From Bacillota bacterium (GTDB lineage Bacteria > Bacillota > Clostridia > Christensenellales > Christensenellaceae), in contig JAEYKI010000029.1 in NCBI GenBank assembly GCA_023408315.1, positions 62,001 to 126,000 of the forward strand: a DNA stretch of 64,000 nt. Direction: 5' to 3'. Position 1 is the first letter of the stretch. Every line of letters starts with the position of its first letter. The position numbers were made by a program, and so were the translations under genes. This document shows positions 34,899-42,875 of this stretch, piece after piece. The notes under the pieces are model-generated. The model ran no database searches. It worked only from the letters and a program-made list of their open reading frames with translations, and was not told the origin of the DNA.

Positions 34899-36698
34899 AT
34901 GACGGCGGGAACAAGACGGCGCGCCAGGCTGATCGCCCTGGCCGCATTGCTGGTTTTATACATGCTTCTTGGGGGGTGCGAGGCGGCGCAGTCTGCTTCC
35001 GCGGTTTTTGCAAGCGCTCCAAACAGTTCGGGCGGGCAAAGCCTTGGCCCTGGCGTGAATTTGAAAGACATTTCTGTTTCCAACGATGAAAAATCCACCG
35101 TTATCACCATGTCTTTTATACACGGGAGCAGGAACTCCACGGTTCCGGAAACCAAATTGAGCGCCGTGCCTCAATACAGCGCATCCCTGCTGCCTGTTCC
35201 GCAGCGGCTTTGCGTCCGCCTTGCCGTGGATTATTGGGATTACCAAAAAAACAATGACTGGTTCAGAAACAGCCTGATTTGCGGGTGCTTTCAATCCGCC
35301 ATTTCTCAGGACAACAGCCTGTCGCTGTATTTTCAGCTGAACGGCGATGTGCAGGCGGCTTTTCGTGAAGACGGAGACAAGTTGACCATTACGCTTACGC
35401 CCAAAAGCAGCCAATCGGGCGAGAAATATTATGTAGGCCTTAACGCATTTGAAGAATACGAGCAGAACCTGATTCCTGAGGAGCTTGGCTTTTCGCCTAC
35501 CCTTTGTTTGGACAGCAGCAATATTATGCTGATTTCCGCGCCGCTGTCTTCTCAGCAGGAAGCGGACGCAATGGCGGCAAAGGCGGGCCGCATGATTGAG
35601 GCAGTGGCGGCAACAAAAAAGCCTTATACGTTTATGCTGGCTTCGGGAAAATTGCCTGCCTACAACGCTTCCATTGACCTGGAGAAGGTAAACCAGAAAC
35701 AGGTGCTTCAGGTGGACGGAAGGGGCCAAACCCTGCCCGTGCTGGTGGAAAACGGCCGGTACCTGTGTGCCGCGCAGGACGGAAGCATTGTATACGCGCG
35801 CAGTTATTCACCTGGCGCAAATGCGGATTCACCCAGCAACCGCAGCGAACGTCTCTGGATATTGGGCCAGAACAATAAAAAAACAGAGCTCAGCCTGCCC
35901 AATTTCTCCAATGTGGAGCAGGCGGCTTTTTCTGTGGACGGAAAATATCTGGCAATACTGGATACTGCGGCGCACTCAAAGATTTTGTATGTATATGAGA
36001 CGGAAACAAAGAAATTCAGAAATCTGGGCGAGGAAGGGTTTGGAAACGTTACCTCTTCGTTTGCCTGGGACACGCGCAAGGACGTTATTTATGCCATGAC
36101 AGGGCAGACGTTTATGCAGCTTTTAAGTTATGATTTTAATGAAAAATTGGATTCCCGCATTTCAAGGGTGGGGGGGATTACCGGCACGGAGAGCGCACTG
36201 GCCACAGACGGGCGGTATATCTATTATGCGGACCCTGCCGGCAGCCCGGCTGGTGAGGTGTATTGCGTGGATATCATCACGGGCCTGCGCAGTTCCGTTG
36301 CGCCCGGCATCAGCTTTAAATTGTCTCCGGATGGCAATGAGCTGGCTGTGCTGGCCCCGTCAGGTACGGGCAGGCAGGAAATGTTCGACCTGAATGTGGT
36401 GAATCTGAAATCCGGTACTTCCAAGGCAGTGATGAAGGGTATTTACGTGGAAGACTATGAATTCGCGCTGGACAGCAACGTGCTGTTTTTTACAACCTCC
36501 ACCTACGAGGGGATTGGCAGCGTATACCATAACGCCCTTTTAAAATTTTCCGTATCGGAAGGGGCCGCCAAGCTGGTGGGTTATTCCACGGCGGATATGC
36601 TGCGGCGCAGCCAGAACAAAGGCGAAATGTACCTGATTGATTATTTTGACGCGCAGCAGGAGAATTTTTACGTAACATACGTTTATAAGTATTCGTAA
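34899..36698 (+). CDS. Lipoprotein with beta-propeller-like repeats
   Basis: A 599-residue exported protein with a signal peptide (about 10-27) and lipobox LLGGC. An N-terminal beta domain (about 50-170) is followed by repeats of the type FSVDGKYLAILDTAAHSK and FKLSPDGNELAVLAPS, as in TolB/WD40-like propellers. No catalytic motif is seen. It probably acts as an extracellular binding or scaffold protein. GAGGCGAGG lies ahead of the ATG, and it follows mtaD by 13 bp. Confidence 0.7.
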   Translation: MTAGTRRRARLIALAALLVLYMLLGGCEAAQSASAVFASAPNSSGGQSLGPGVNLKDISVSNDEKSTVITMSFIHGSRNSTVPETKLSAVPQYSASLLPVPQRLCVRLAVDYWDYQKNNDWFRNSLICGCFQSAISQDNSLSLYFQLNGDVQAAFREDGDKLTITLTPKSSQSGEKYYVGLNAFEEYEQNLIPEELGFSPTLCLDSSNIMLISAPLSSQQEADAMAAKAGRMIEAVAATKKPYTFMLASGKLPAYNASIDLEKVNQKQVLQVDGRGQTLPVLVENGRYLCAAQDGSIVYARSYSPGANADSPSNRSERLWILGQNNKKTELSLPNFSNVEQAAFSVDGKYLAILDTAAHSKILYVYETETKKFRNLGEEGFGNVTSSFAWDTRKDVIYAMTGQTFMQLLSYDFNEKLDSRISRVGGITGTESALATDGRYIYYADPAGSPAGEVYCVDIITGLRSSVAPGISFKLSPDGNELAVLAPSGTGRQEMFDLNVVNLKSGTSKAVMKGIYVEDYEFALDSNVLFFTTSTYEGIGSVYHNALLKFSVSEGAAKLVGYSTADMLRRSQNKGEMYLIDYFDAQQENFYVTYVYKYS

Positions 36699-36752
36699 GA
36701 GGCCGCCGCAAAGGCGGACGCTTTTACCATAAAAAGTTTGCTTGGAGGATTT

Positions 36753-37943
36753 ATGCAGGAAAAAGTGACAGGGCAGGAACTGGAGGCGCGTCTTGGCCGT
36801 TTTATACAGGCCATGACGCGGGATAACCCGGACTGGGATGCCGCGCTGTTTTTGAGCAAGGTGAACCAGTATTATTTTACAGGGACGATGCAGGACGGCA
36901 TGCTGATGGTGAAGCGGGACGGCCCGGCCAGTTATTTTGTGCGCAGGAGCTACGAACGCGCCTGCGACGAATCGCCCTTTGTGAATATTTATCCCATGGA
37001 AACCTACGGGGACGCCGCGGAGGTTGCGGGCAAAGAATTGGGCAACACGTATATAGAGGCGGAAGTTGTTACTGTGGGCATTCTGGACCGCCTGAAGCGT
37101 AAGTTTGATATGAAAAAAACAGGTTCTTTGGATAAAACTATTCTTGGCGTGCGTGCGGTTAAATCCCCTTATGAGCTTTTTTGGATGGAGGAATCCGGCA
37201 GGCGGCATGACCGGCTTTTGATGGAGATTGTGCCCGCCATGTTGCGGGAGGGGATTAGCGAGGCCGATTTTATTGCGGCCCTCTACCCCAAAATGGTGGA
37301 GCAGGGATACCAGGGGTATACCCGGTTTGCCATGTTCCAGAATGAAATGGTGATTGGACAGATTGGTTTTGGCGTAAGTTCCCTGTACCCCACCAGTTTT
37401 GACGGACCGGGCGGGGCTACGGGCATATCCCCGGCTGCGCCCATTCTTGGCAGCAGGGAGCGGAAACTGAAAAAGGGCGACCTGGTATTTGTGGATATTG
37501 GCTATGCCATGAACGGATATAACAGCGATAAAACGCAGGTATACATGTTTGGGGCAAAGCCCCCGGAAGATGCTGTTCGTGCGCACCGCGCGTGTATGGA
37601 TATTCAGGCGCGCTTGGCGGAGCGCTTAAAACCGGGCGAAATACCCGCGGAGCTGTACAACAGCGAGATGGAGAACCTTTCCCAGGATTTTAAGGAAAAT
37701 TTTATGGGCTTTGGCGTGCGGCAGGTGAAGTTTTTTGGACATGGCGTGGGCCTGCATGTGGATGAGATGCCGCTGATTGCGGGCGGATACCGGGAACCGC
37801 TTAAGGAGAACATGGTTGTTGCCCTGGAACCCAAGAAAGGGATGCCGGGGATTGGCATGGTGGGTGTGGAAGATACCTATGTGGTGGAGCCCGGCGGCGG
37901 CAGATGCCTCACCGGCGGCGGGCGCGATATTATGGTTGTATAG
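36753..37943 (+). CDS. M24-family metallopeptidase (Xaa-Pro aminopeptidase-like)
   Basis: The 396-residue enzyme has an N-terminal creatinase-like domain (about 1-140) and a pita-bread domain. All five metal ligands are present: two Asp in VFVDIGYAMNGYNSDKT, His in GHGVGLHVDE, Glu in ALEPKKGM and Glu in GVEDTYVV. The family removes N-terminal residues before proline, or is related to creatinase. Start 36753 is close to GGAGG (4-bp spacing). A small hairpin (36703-36716) separates it from the preceding lipoprotein. Confidence 0.88.
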   Translation: MQEKVTGQELEARLGRFIQAMTRDNPDWDAALFLSKVNQYYFTGTMQDGMLMVKRDGPASYFVRRSYERACDESPFVNIYPMETYGDAAEVAGKELGNTYIEAEVVTVGILDRLKRKFDMKKTGSLDKTILGVRAVKSPYELFWMEESGRRHDRLLMEIVPAMLREGISEADFIAALYPKMVEQGYQGYTRFAMFQNEMVIGQIGFGVSSLYPTSFDGPGGATGISPAAPILGSRERKLKKGDLVFVDIGYAMNGYNSDKTQVYMFGAKPPEDAVRAHRACMDIQARLAERLKPGEIPAELYNSEMENLSQDFKENFMGFGVRQVKFFGHGVGLHVDEMPLIAGGYREPLKENMVVALEPKKGMPGIGMVGVEDTYVVEPGGGRCLTGGGRDIMVV

Positions 37944-38028
37944 TTTACAAAGCGTTCACTTGATGTTTGATTGCGGGAAGTATATACTGGGACATGTTGT
38001 TTAGAAATATATAGAAAGAGGCTTGTAT

Positions 38029-38370
38029 ATGAAGCAGCAGCTTTATAAAGGTGTGATATTGATCATTCTGTCCGCGGTCTGCGTGGCCGTGGGGCAGTAT
38101 TTATGGAAACTATCCGCGGATCATTTTTACCTGGCGCTTATTGGTTTTGTGTTTTATGCGCTGGGCGCTCTTTTAATGATTGTGGCGTTCCGGTTTGGAG
38201 AACTTTCCGTGCTGCACCCCATGCTAAGCGTATCTTATGTGCTGGCCATTCTTGTGGGGTATTTTGCTTTGGATGAACCCGTTACGCCCACCAAGATTGG
38301 CGGCGTTGCCGTATTATTCCTGGGAATGATATTCCTGGGCCTTGCGTCAAAGGGGGAGAAGCATGAATAG
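38029..38370 (+). CDS. Small DMT/EamA-type transporter subunit, first of a pair
   Basis: The 113-residue, four-helix membrane protein belongs to the half-size drug/metabolite group (SMR or ArnE/ArnF-like); LWKLSA near the start and FGELSVLHPMLSVSYV are typical. It overlaps the next gene by 8 bp, so the two products probably form an asymmetric heterodimer, exporting or flipping a lipid-linked or cationic compound. Confidence 0.82.
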   Translation: MKQQLYKGVILIILSAVCVAVGQYLWKLSADHFYLALIGFVFYALGALLMIVAFRFGELSVLHPMLSVSYVLAILVGYFALDEPVTPTKIGGVAVLFLGMIFLGLASKGEKHE

Positions 38371-38716
38371 CGGAGAGATTGTTCTGATTATTGTTTCTGT
38401 GGCTCTGATGACCTGCCTGGGGTCTCTTGGCGCGGTGTGCTTTAAAAAGACTTCCATTGGCGGGGATAAGTTCAACGCAGCGGAGCTTTTAAAAAATAAG
38501 TGGCTGTACCTGGGGGGGGCGCTGTATGTGGCGGGTGCGGTGTTCAACATTATTGTTCTGCGGTTTCTGCCGTATTCGGTGGTGCTGCCTTTTTCTTCTA
38601 TCACATATGTATGGACCATTATATTCTCCAACCGGTTTTTTCATGAGAAGATTAACAGGTTTAAAATTCTGGCGATCTGCTGCATTGGAGCCGGCGTGGT
38701 TCTGCTGATTTTGTAA
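38363..38716 (+). CDS. Small DMT/EamA-type transporter subunit, second of a pair
   Basis: The 117-residue, four-helix membrane protein is similar in layout to the previous one, with VLRFLPYSVVLPFSSITYVW in the third helix region. GGGGGAGAAG ahead of the ATG lies within the end of the first gene. A terminator follows. Confidence 0.82.
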   Translation: MNSGEIVLIIVSVALMTCLGSLGAVCFKKTSIGGDKFNAAELLKNKWLYLGGALYVAGAVFNIIVLRFLPYSVVLPFSSITYVWTIIFSNRFFHEKINRFKILAICCIGAGVVLLIL

Positions 38717-38730
38717 AAACAAAAAATCTT

Positions 38731-38760
38731 GCCCTGCGTTTTAGCGATGCAGGGCTTTTT
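38731..38760 (+). terminator. Terminator of the paired DMT genes
   Basis: GCCCTGC (38731-38737) pairs with GCAGGGC (38749-38755), then TTTTTATTT. Confidence 0.9.
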
Positions 38761-38782
38761 ATTTGCATTTTTTGGAAAGCTG

Positions 38783-38811
38783 TTGACAATTGTGCAACGG
38801 GAAGTTATTAT
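38783..38811 (+). promoter_or_regulatory. Promoter of the padR-type regulator
   Basis: Perfect TTGACA (38783-38788), 17-bp spacer, TATTAT (38806-38811). Confidence 0.8.
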
Positions 38812-38838
38812 ATCTATAAGATATATTTAAAAGATATA
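38809..38838 (+). promoter_or_regulatory. Probable PadR autoregulatory operator
   Basis: TATATCT-ATA-AGATATA (38809-38825) overlaps the -10 element and start point, and a second AGATATA follows at 38832-38838. PadR-family proteins often bind AT-rich dyads of this kind, so autoregulation is likely. Confidence 0.6.
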
Positions 38839-38848
38839 TGGAGGCTAT

Positions 38849-39394
38849 ATGGCAAACGCAAAAACAAAGTATGTGATTTTAGGACTTTTGAGCGAAGGGG
38901 ACCTGACGGGCTATGAGATTAAAAAAATAATAGACGCGCGTTTTACTTTTTTCTGGAATGAAAGTTATGGCCAGATTTACCCGGAATTAAAAAAGCTGGC
39001 GGCAGGCGGCCTGCTATGTGCACATGATGCGCCGAACGAAGGCGCCCGGAAAAAAACGGCCTATTCCATTACAAACAAAGGAAGAAATGAGCTGGTGGCG
39101 TGGCTGGCGGGGCCAACGGAAAAGGAAACCGTGCGGTTTGAATTGCTGCTGAAGATGTATTTTTCCAATCTGGTGGACGCAAAAGTGATGCAAAGGCAGG
39201 TGGCAGAGTTCATGGCAGCGCACGAGCAGCAGCTAGCCATGCTGGAACTGGCGCAGAAGGAGCTGCTGGGTATTCCTGACCCGCATGAGAACCACGGGGA
39301 TATCCTTAGGATTATAGATTTTGGACAAAGAGTTTATGCCGCATACATTGCCTGGTGCGGTGAAACGCTTGAATATTTAAAAAAGAGGAAATAA
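38849..39394 (+). CDS. PadR-family transcriptional regulator
   Basis: The 181-residue regulator has a winged helix at the N-terminus (KYVILGLLSEGDLTGYEIKK, about 5-25) and QIYPELKKLAAGGLL. A C-terminal helical dimerisation domain (about 95-178; Vir-like subclass) follows. GGAGG precedes the ATG. It controls the next gene, 3 bp downstream, and probably itself. Confidence 0.92.
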   Translation: MANAKTKYVILGLLSEGDLTGYEIKKIIDARFTFFWNESYGQIYPELKKLAAGGLLCAHDAPNEGARKKTAYSITNKGRNELVAWLAGPTEKETVRFELLLKMYFSNLVDAKVMQRQVAEFMAAHEQQLAMLELAQKELLGIPDPHENHGDILRIIDFGQRVYAAYIAWCGETLEYLKKRK

Positions 39395-39397
39395 AAA

Positions 39398-40156
39398 ATG
39401 CAGAAAAAAAGAAGGCTAATTATCATACTTTCCTTTATGCTATTCCCTGTTACAATGAATTATTTATCCCCGTACATTCCTATGGACGCGGCGATGCAGG
39501 GGATTATTGCAGGAAGCCTTATAACCTTTGCGTGCCTGTTCCTGGCCGCGCTGTTTACGGGACGCGCGTGGTGTGGCTGGCTGTGCCCCATTGCAGGGCT
39601 TTCCGACGTTTGCCTGCGGGTAAGCGAAAAACCGGCGGACGCTGCAAAACTGCGCAGGATACGGCGGGTGATTGGCTTTGCGTGGGCCTCTCTGGTGGTG
39701 CTGTTTTTTGTACTGGCCGGCGGAATGAAAGGATTTAATCCGCTGTATTACACAGATACCGGCGTCTCCGTTGATTCCCCGTATAAATTTGTGATCTATT
39801 ATGGGATCATCGCCGCTTTTTTGATTGTTACTTTAAAGGCCGGAAAACGAGGAGGGTGCCACAGCATTTGCTGGATGACGCTGTTTTTGGAAAGCGGCCG
39901 GGCGCTGGGCAGAAAGCTTGGGCTGCCTCAGTGCCGGATAAAAGCAAGCGGACCGCTGTGCGTGGGGTGCGGTTCCTGCAACAAGGCGTGCCCCATGGGC
40001 GTTGCCGTTAGCCATGAAGTGGGGGGAGGATATATATTCTCAAAAGACTGCATTTTTTGCGGCGAATGTGTGGACGCCTGCAGGAAAAACGCGCTTGCCT
40101 TCAGCTTTGAGAGGGCCGCGCAGGAAAAGATGAGGGAGCGGCAGGAAGTACTCTGA
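39398..40156 (+). CDS. Membrane polyferredoxin (NapH/4Fe-4S family)
   Basis: The 252-residue protein has about four to five membrane helices, a first Cys motif GRAWCGWLCPIAGLSD, and two C-terminal [4Fe-4S] sites, CVGCGSCNKACP and CIFCGECVDAC. This layout is that of NapH/CcoG-like membrane electron-transfer proteins. In operon with the PadR regulator. The redox partner is not evident from neighbours. Confidence 0.87.
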   Translation: MQKKRRLIIILSFMLFPVTMNYLSPYIPMDAAMQGIIAGSLITFACLFLAALFTGRAWCGWLCPIAGLSDVCLRVSEKPADAAKLRRIRRVIGFAWASLVVLFFVLAGGMKGFNPLYYTDTGVSVDSPYKFVIYYGIIAAFLIVTLKAGKRGGCHSICWMTLFLESGRALGRKLGLPQCRIKASGPLCVGCGSCNKACPMGVAVSHEVGGGYIFSKDCIFCGECVDACRKNALAFSFERAAQEKMRERQEVL

Positions 40157-40223
40157 GGCTCCGCCTAAGTATAAAGGCTTACCCCCCCGTGCGAACGCTA
40201 TGGTAAATTAGAGCAGAGGGGAT

Positions 40224-40718
40224 TTAAATGTCCTTTTGCATCCAGACCACGTCAAAGTCTTTGGAATGCTTGTTGCCTATGTTTTTAAGCCTTCCACATT
40301 CCCTGAAACCGCTTTTTGCATGGAAGCGCAGGCTTTGCTCGTTCAGGGAGGAGATGCTCGCCAGCAAATGCCGGACGCCCATTTTTCTAGCGCCTTCTTC
40401 CAGAGCGCCAAGCATTTCGTTGCCCGCGCCCTTGCCTGTCTCGTCCGGTGACAGAAAGTAAGATACTTCGGCGGTCTGACCAAACACGGGCATGGGGCTG
40501 TAAGGCTTTAAAAAACAGAATCCGGCAACCCTGCCCGTATCTTGGGAAAGCAGCACATAGGCGGGGTATCCGTTTGTGATCTCCAGCATTTTGTTGAAAA
40601 AAACCACAGGCAGCTTTGTTTCAAAGTATGCGGCAAAGCTGTTTTCTATATAGTGGTTAAAAATGTCCATTACTTCGGCTGCGTATTGTTCAGAGAGCGG
40701 TTTAAACAGAAAATTCAT
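40224..40718 (-). CDS. GNAT-family N-acetyltransferase
   Basis: The 164-residue enzyme has the GNAT acetyl-CoA site in SPDETGKGAGNEMLGALEE and follows with a phosphinothricin/PAT-like C-terminus. The closest look is to the PAT (amino-acid or herbicide analogue) acetyltransferases. TAAGGAGG precedes its ATG on the minus strand. It lies 27 bp after the lspA-like gene in a minus-strand pair. Confidence 0.85.
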   Translation of the reverse strand: MNFLFKPLSEQYAAEVMDIFNHYIENSFAAYFETKLPVVFFNKMLEITNGYPAYVLLSQDTGRVAGFCFLKPYSPMPVFGQTAEVSYFLSPDETGKGAGNEMLGALEEGARKMGVRHLLASISSLNEQSLRFHAKSGFRECGRLKNIGNKHSKDFDVVWMQKDI

Positions 40719-40745
40719 TTTAACGGCCTCCTTAATACCTATAGT

Positions 40746-41294
40746 CTACAGGCTTTCTTCCCGCCTGCTTTTTGAAAAACTGTTTGTAAAGCCTTTTAAA
40801 ACGGTTTTTGAGCCAATCTGCTTTAAAACTTTATTGTTTTGAACCATGAATAGCAAAACCAGCCCGATGAATATGCTGATGTACACATCCTTGGTATCAA
40901 AAGTGAACAGGTGGTTAAGCTGGATGAAGTCCAGGCTGCCGTTCCAGAACAGTTTGTCCACCAAAGAGCACAGCGCGCCGGAGAAAATAAACGCAAACAG
41001 CGTGTTTACGGTATTATTTTTGGGCAGGCGGTTTTGAAGATACCGGTAAAAAAACAATATAAGCGCAAGCAGCAGGGCCACGATGGCGATATATATCCAT
41101 TTGCTCAGGTTAATGTCCATCATGGAAGATATCCACGTATAATTGGTGTTTAAAGTGGGGAAGAAATACAGAACGGGAGGCAGCACCGGTATGCTTTGCT
41201 CCATTGCAAAATGGCCGCTGATGAACAGTTTGATGCCCTGATCGAATACAATCAGCAGAACAACGAATAGCCAGGTGAGTTTGCTTTTGAACAT
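40746..41294 (-). CDS. Divergent signal peptidase II (LspA-like)
   Basis: The 182-residue protein has four hydrophobic helices. DQGIKLFIS in the first helix matches the family. The catalytic aspartates are recognisable in GALCSLVDKLFW and FDTKDVYISI. However, the usual NxGAAF motif is replaced by LNTNYTWISSMM, so this is a distant member. LspA cleaves prolipoprotein signal peptides after lipidation. ATG 41294 with AAGGGCGG is preferred; an upstream frame extends to 41381. This window encodes many lipoproteins, but a canonical lspA probably exists elsewhere. Confidence 0.7.
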   Translation of the reverse strand: MFKSKLTWLFVVLLIVFDQGIKLFISGHFAMEQSIPVLPPVLYFFPTLNTNYTWISSMMDINLSKWIYIAIVALLLALILFFYRYLQNRLPKNNTVNTLFAFIFSGALCSLVDKLFWNGSLDFIQLNHLFTFDTKDVYISIFIGLVLLFMVQNNKVLKQIGSKTVLKGFTNSFSKSRREESL

Positions 41295-41375
41295 TTGTGT
41301 TACCGCCCTTTTACCGGATTTTTGTAATAGTATAACATAGAACACTGGCGCATGCAAAATACTTAAAAAACGTGT

Positions 41376-41405
41376 TGACATTTACGTTGCGTAAAGGTTT
41401 ATGAT
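41376..41405 (+). promoter_or_regulatory. MerR-type promoter with operator in a long spacer
   Basis: TTGACA (41376-41381) and TATGAT (41400-41405) are 18 bp apart, longer than the optimum. The spacer starts with the perfect dyad TTTACG-TTG-CGTAAA (41382-41396). This is the classic arrangement for MerR/TipA activators that untwist the spacer DNA. Confidence 0.7.
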
Positions 41406-41427
41406 ATCAATTAGGAGGCGTTTTGAG

Positions 41428-42204
41428 ATGGAATACACGGTTTTGGCCTTGTGCAAGCTGGCAGGCGTTACGCCGCGCACACTGCGGTATTACGACCAGA
41501 TAGGGCTGCTTATGCCCCGGCGCAAAGCATTTACAGGCTACAGGCTGTATGGCCCCGGAGAGGTAGACAGGCTGCAGCAGATTTTGTTTTACCGGGAACT
41601 GGGCATTCCGCTGCATGCGGTGAAGAAGATATTGGATGATCCGGAGTATAACGCCCTGGAGGAATTGCGCAAACACAGGGATATAATCGTACTCGAACAA
41701 AAAAGGCTGGATGCCCTGGCCAGGAATATCAGCCGGACGATAACAAGATTGGAAGGAGAAACGGAAATGACGGATACGGAAAAATTTGAAGGCATGAAGC
41801 AGAGCCTGATAAATGAAAATGAACGGCGCTATGGCCGGGAGATACGGGACAGGTATGGCGATAAAGCCATGGAGGAATCTTATGGGAAAATGACGCGAAT
41901 GAGCGTGGAGCAGTACCAAAAAGCAAAGGAACTGGAAGAACAGATTAAAGATAAACTGCGCGGCGCAATGAAAGGCAGCCCAAAGAGCGCGGAAGCGCAG
42001 GCTCTTGCGGCGATGCACAGGGAGTGGCTCTGCATGTACTGGGGCAGCTATTCGCCGGAAACGCATGAAAATTTGGCGCAAATGTATGTGCAAGACAAGC
42101 GGTTTAAGGCTTATTACGAGGATACGGCGCCCGGCGCTGCGGAATTTTTGCGGGACGCGATTGTATTGTATACGCAGGGCTTAAGGAGCGGTCGGGAATG
42201 CTGA
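41428..42204 (+). CDS. TipA-like MerR-family regulator with TipAS domain
   Basis: The 258-residue regulator has an N-terminal MerR helix-turn-helix and wing (about 1-70; TPRTLRYYDQIGLL), a dimerising coiled coil (about 75-110), and a TipAS antibiotic/ligand-binding domain (about 120-250). TipA-type proteins bind peptide antibiotics and activate their own and resistance promoters. AGGAGG fixes the ATG at 41428. An internal ATG at 41767 could give a short TipAS-like product, as in Streptomyces; GGAGAA lies before it. Confidence 0.9.
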   Translation: MEYTVLALCKLAGVTPRTLRYYDQIGLLMPRRKAFTGYRLYGPGEVDRLQQILFYRELGIPLHAVKKILDDPEYNALEELRKHRDIIVLEQKRLDALARNISRTITRLEGETEMTDTEKFEGMKQSLINENERRYGREIRDRYGDKAMEESYGKMTRMSVEQYQKAKELEEQIKDKLRGAMKGSPKSAEAQALAAMHREWLCMYWGSYSPETHENLAQMYVQDKRFKAYYEDTAPGAAEFLRDAIVLYTQGLRSGREC

Positions 42205-42479
42205 TAGGTGTGCTGACCGTGCGTCTGTATGCGCCGTGGGTCCACAGTTTAAAGGAAAAACGGATGGAAGTGCAAAGCCTTAAAAACCGTATACAAAACA
42301 GGTTCAATGTTTCTGTTGCGGAGGCGGACGCGCAGGATGTCCACCAGACCATTGTGATTGGCATTGCGGCGATTGCGGCGGACGCGGCGCAGGCGGACAG
42401 CATACTGGATCATATCATTAATTTTATTGAAGAGGGATCACAGGCGGAGATTATACAAATGGAACGGGAGATTCGATAG
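42198..42479 (+). CDS. DUF503 (YlxP-like) protein
   Basis: The 93-residue protein has the family opening LIGVLTVRLYAPWVHSLKEK and a beta-alpha-beta fold. AAGGAG lies ahead of its ATG, which overlaps the end of the MerR gene by 7 bp. DUF503 proteins often sit in the rbfA/infB region, so coupling to a TipA regulator is unusual. Function is unknown. Confidence 0.88.
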   Translation: MLIGVLTVRLYAPWVHSLKEKRMEVQSLKNRIQNRFNVSVAEADAQDVHQTIVIGIAAIAADAAQADSILDHIINFIEEGSQAEIIQMEREIR

Positions 42480-42875
42480 ATTCCAATGAAGCTGGAATGC
42501 TGGGACGGTGTATAAGCTGAAGATGGGTCCGAGCTTGTTTTTGGGCCCGGCAATACGTGGATTGAATTGCAGCCTGATTCTAAAAATGTTGTATAAGCAA
42601 TTCGGACAGTGAGGCTCAGCCAACCGAAGCGCCTGCGGAGGCATGGCGGACAGCTTTGGGCGTGGCGCAGGAGGAAGCCAGGGAAGCAGATACGCCTGCG
42701 CCAACTACAGCAAAAGCCTTAAGTCCGCAAGAACCGGCAAAACTTGCAATGGGCAGGATTAAAAAAGCCTGCCCATTTATTTTGTTATGGGTGAAACGTA
42801 TTGTATAATAAAGGTGATATCCACACAGCAGGATACACATGAAGCGGGATAAATTTTTGATTGTACAGGTTGATT
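42480..42875 (+). other. 396-bp stretch without a clear gene
   Basis: No ORF with a good start is seen. An Ala/Pro-rich frame (about 42587-42808) stays open but has no ATG and no ribosome binding site. The segment contains a weak promoter-like TTGCAG-17-TGTATA (42567-42595), a perfect 8-bp stem GGCGCAGG/CCTGCGCC (42664-42671, 42695-42702) and a terminator (42748-42783). It may encode a small RNA or be a decayed gene. Confidence 0.4.
42748..42783 (+). terminator. Rho-independent terminator
   Basis: AATGGGCAGG (42748-42757) pairs with CCTGCCCATT (42768-42777), followed by TATTTTG. Confidence 0.85.
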
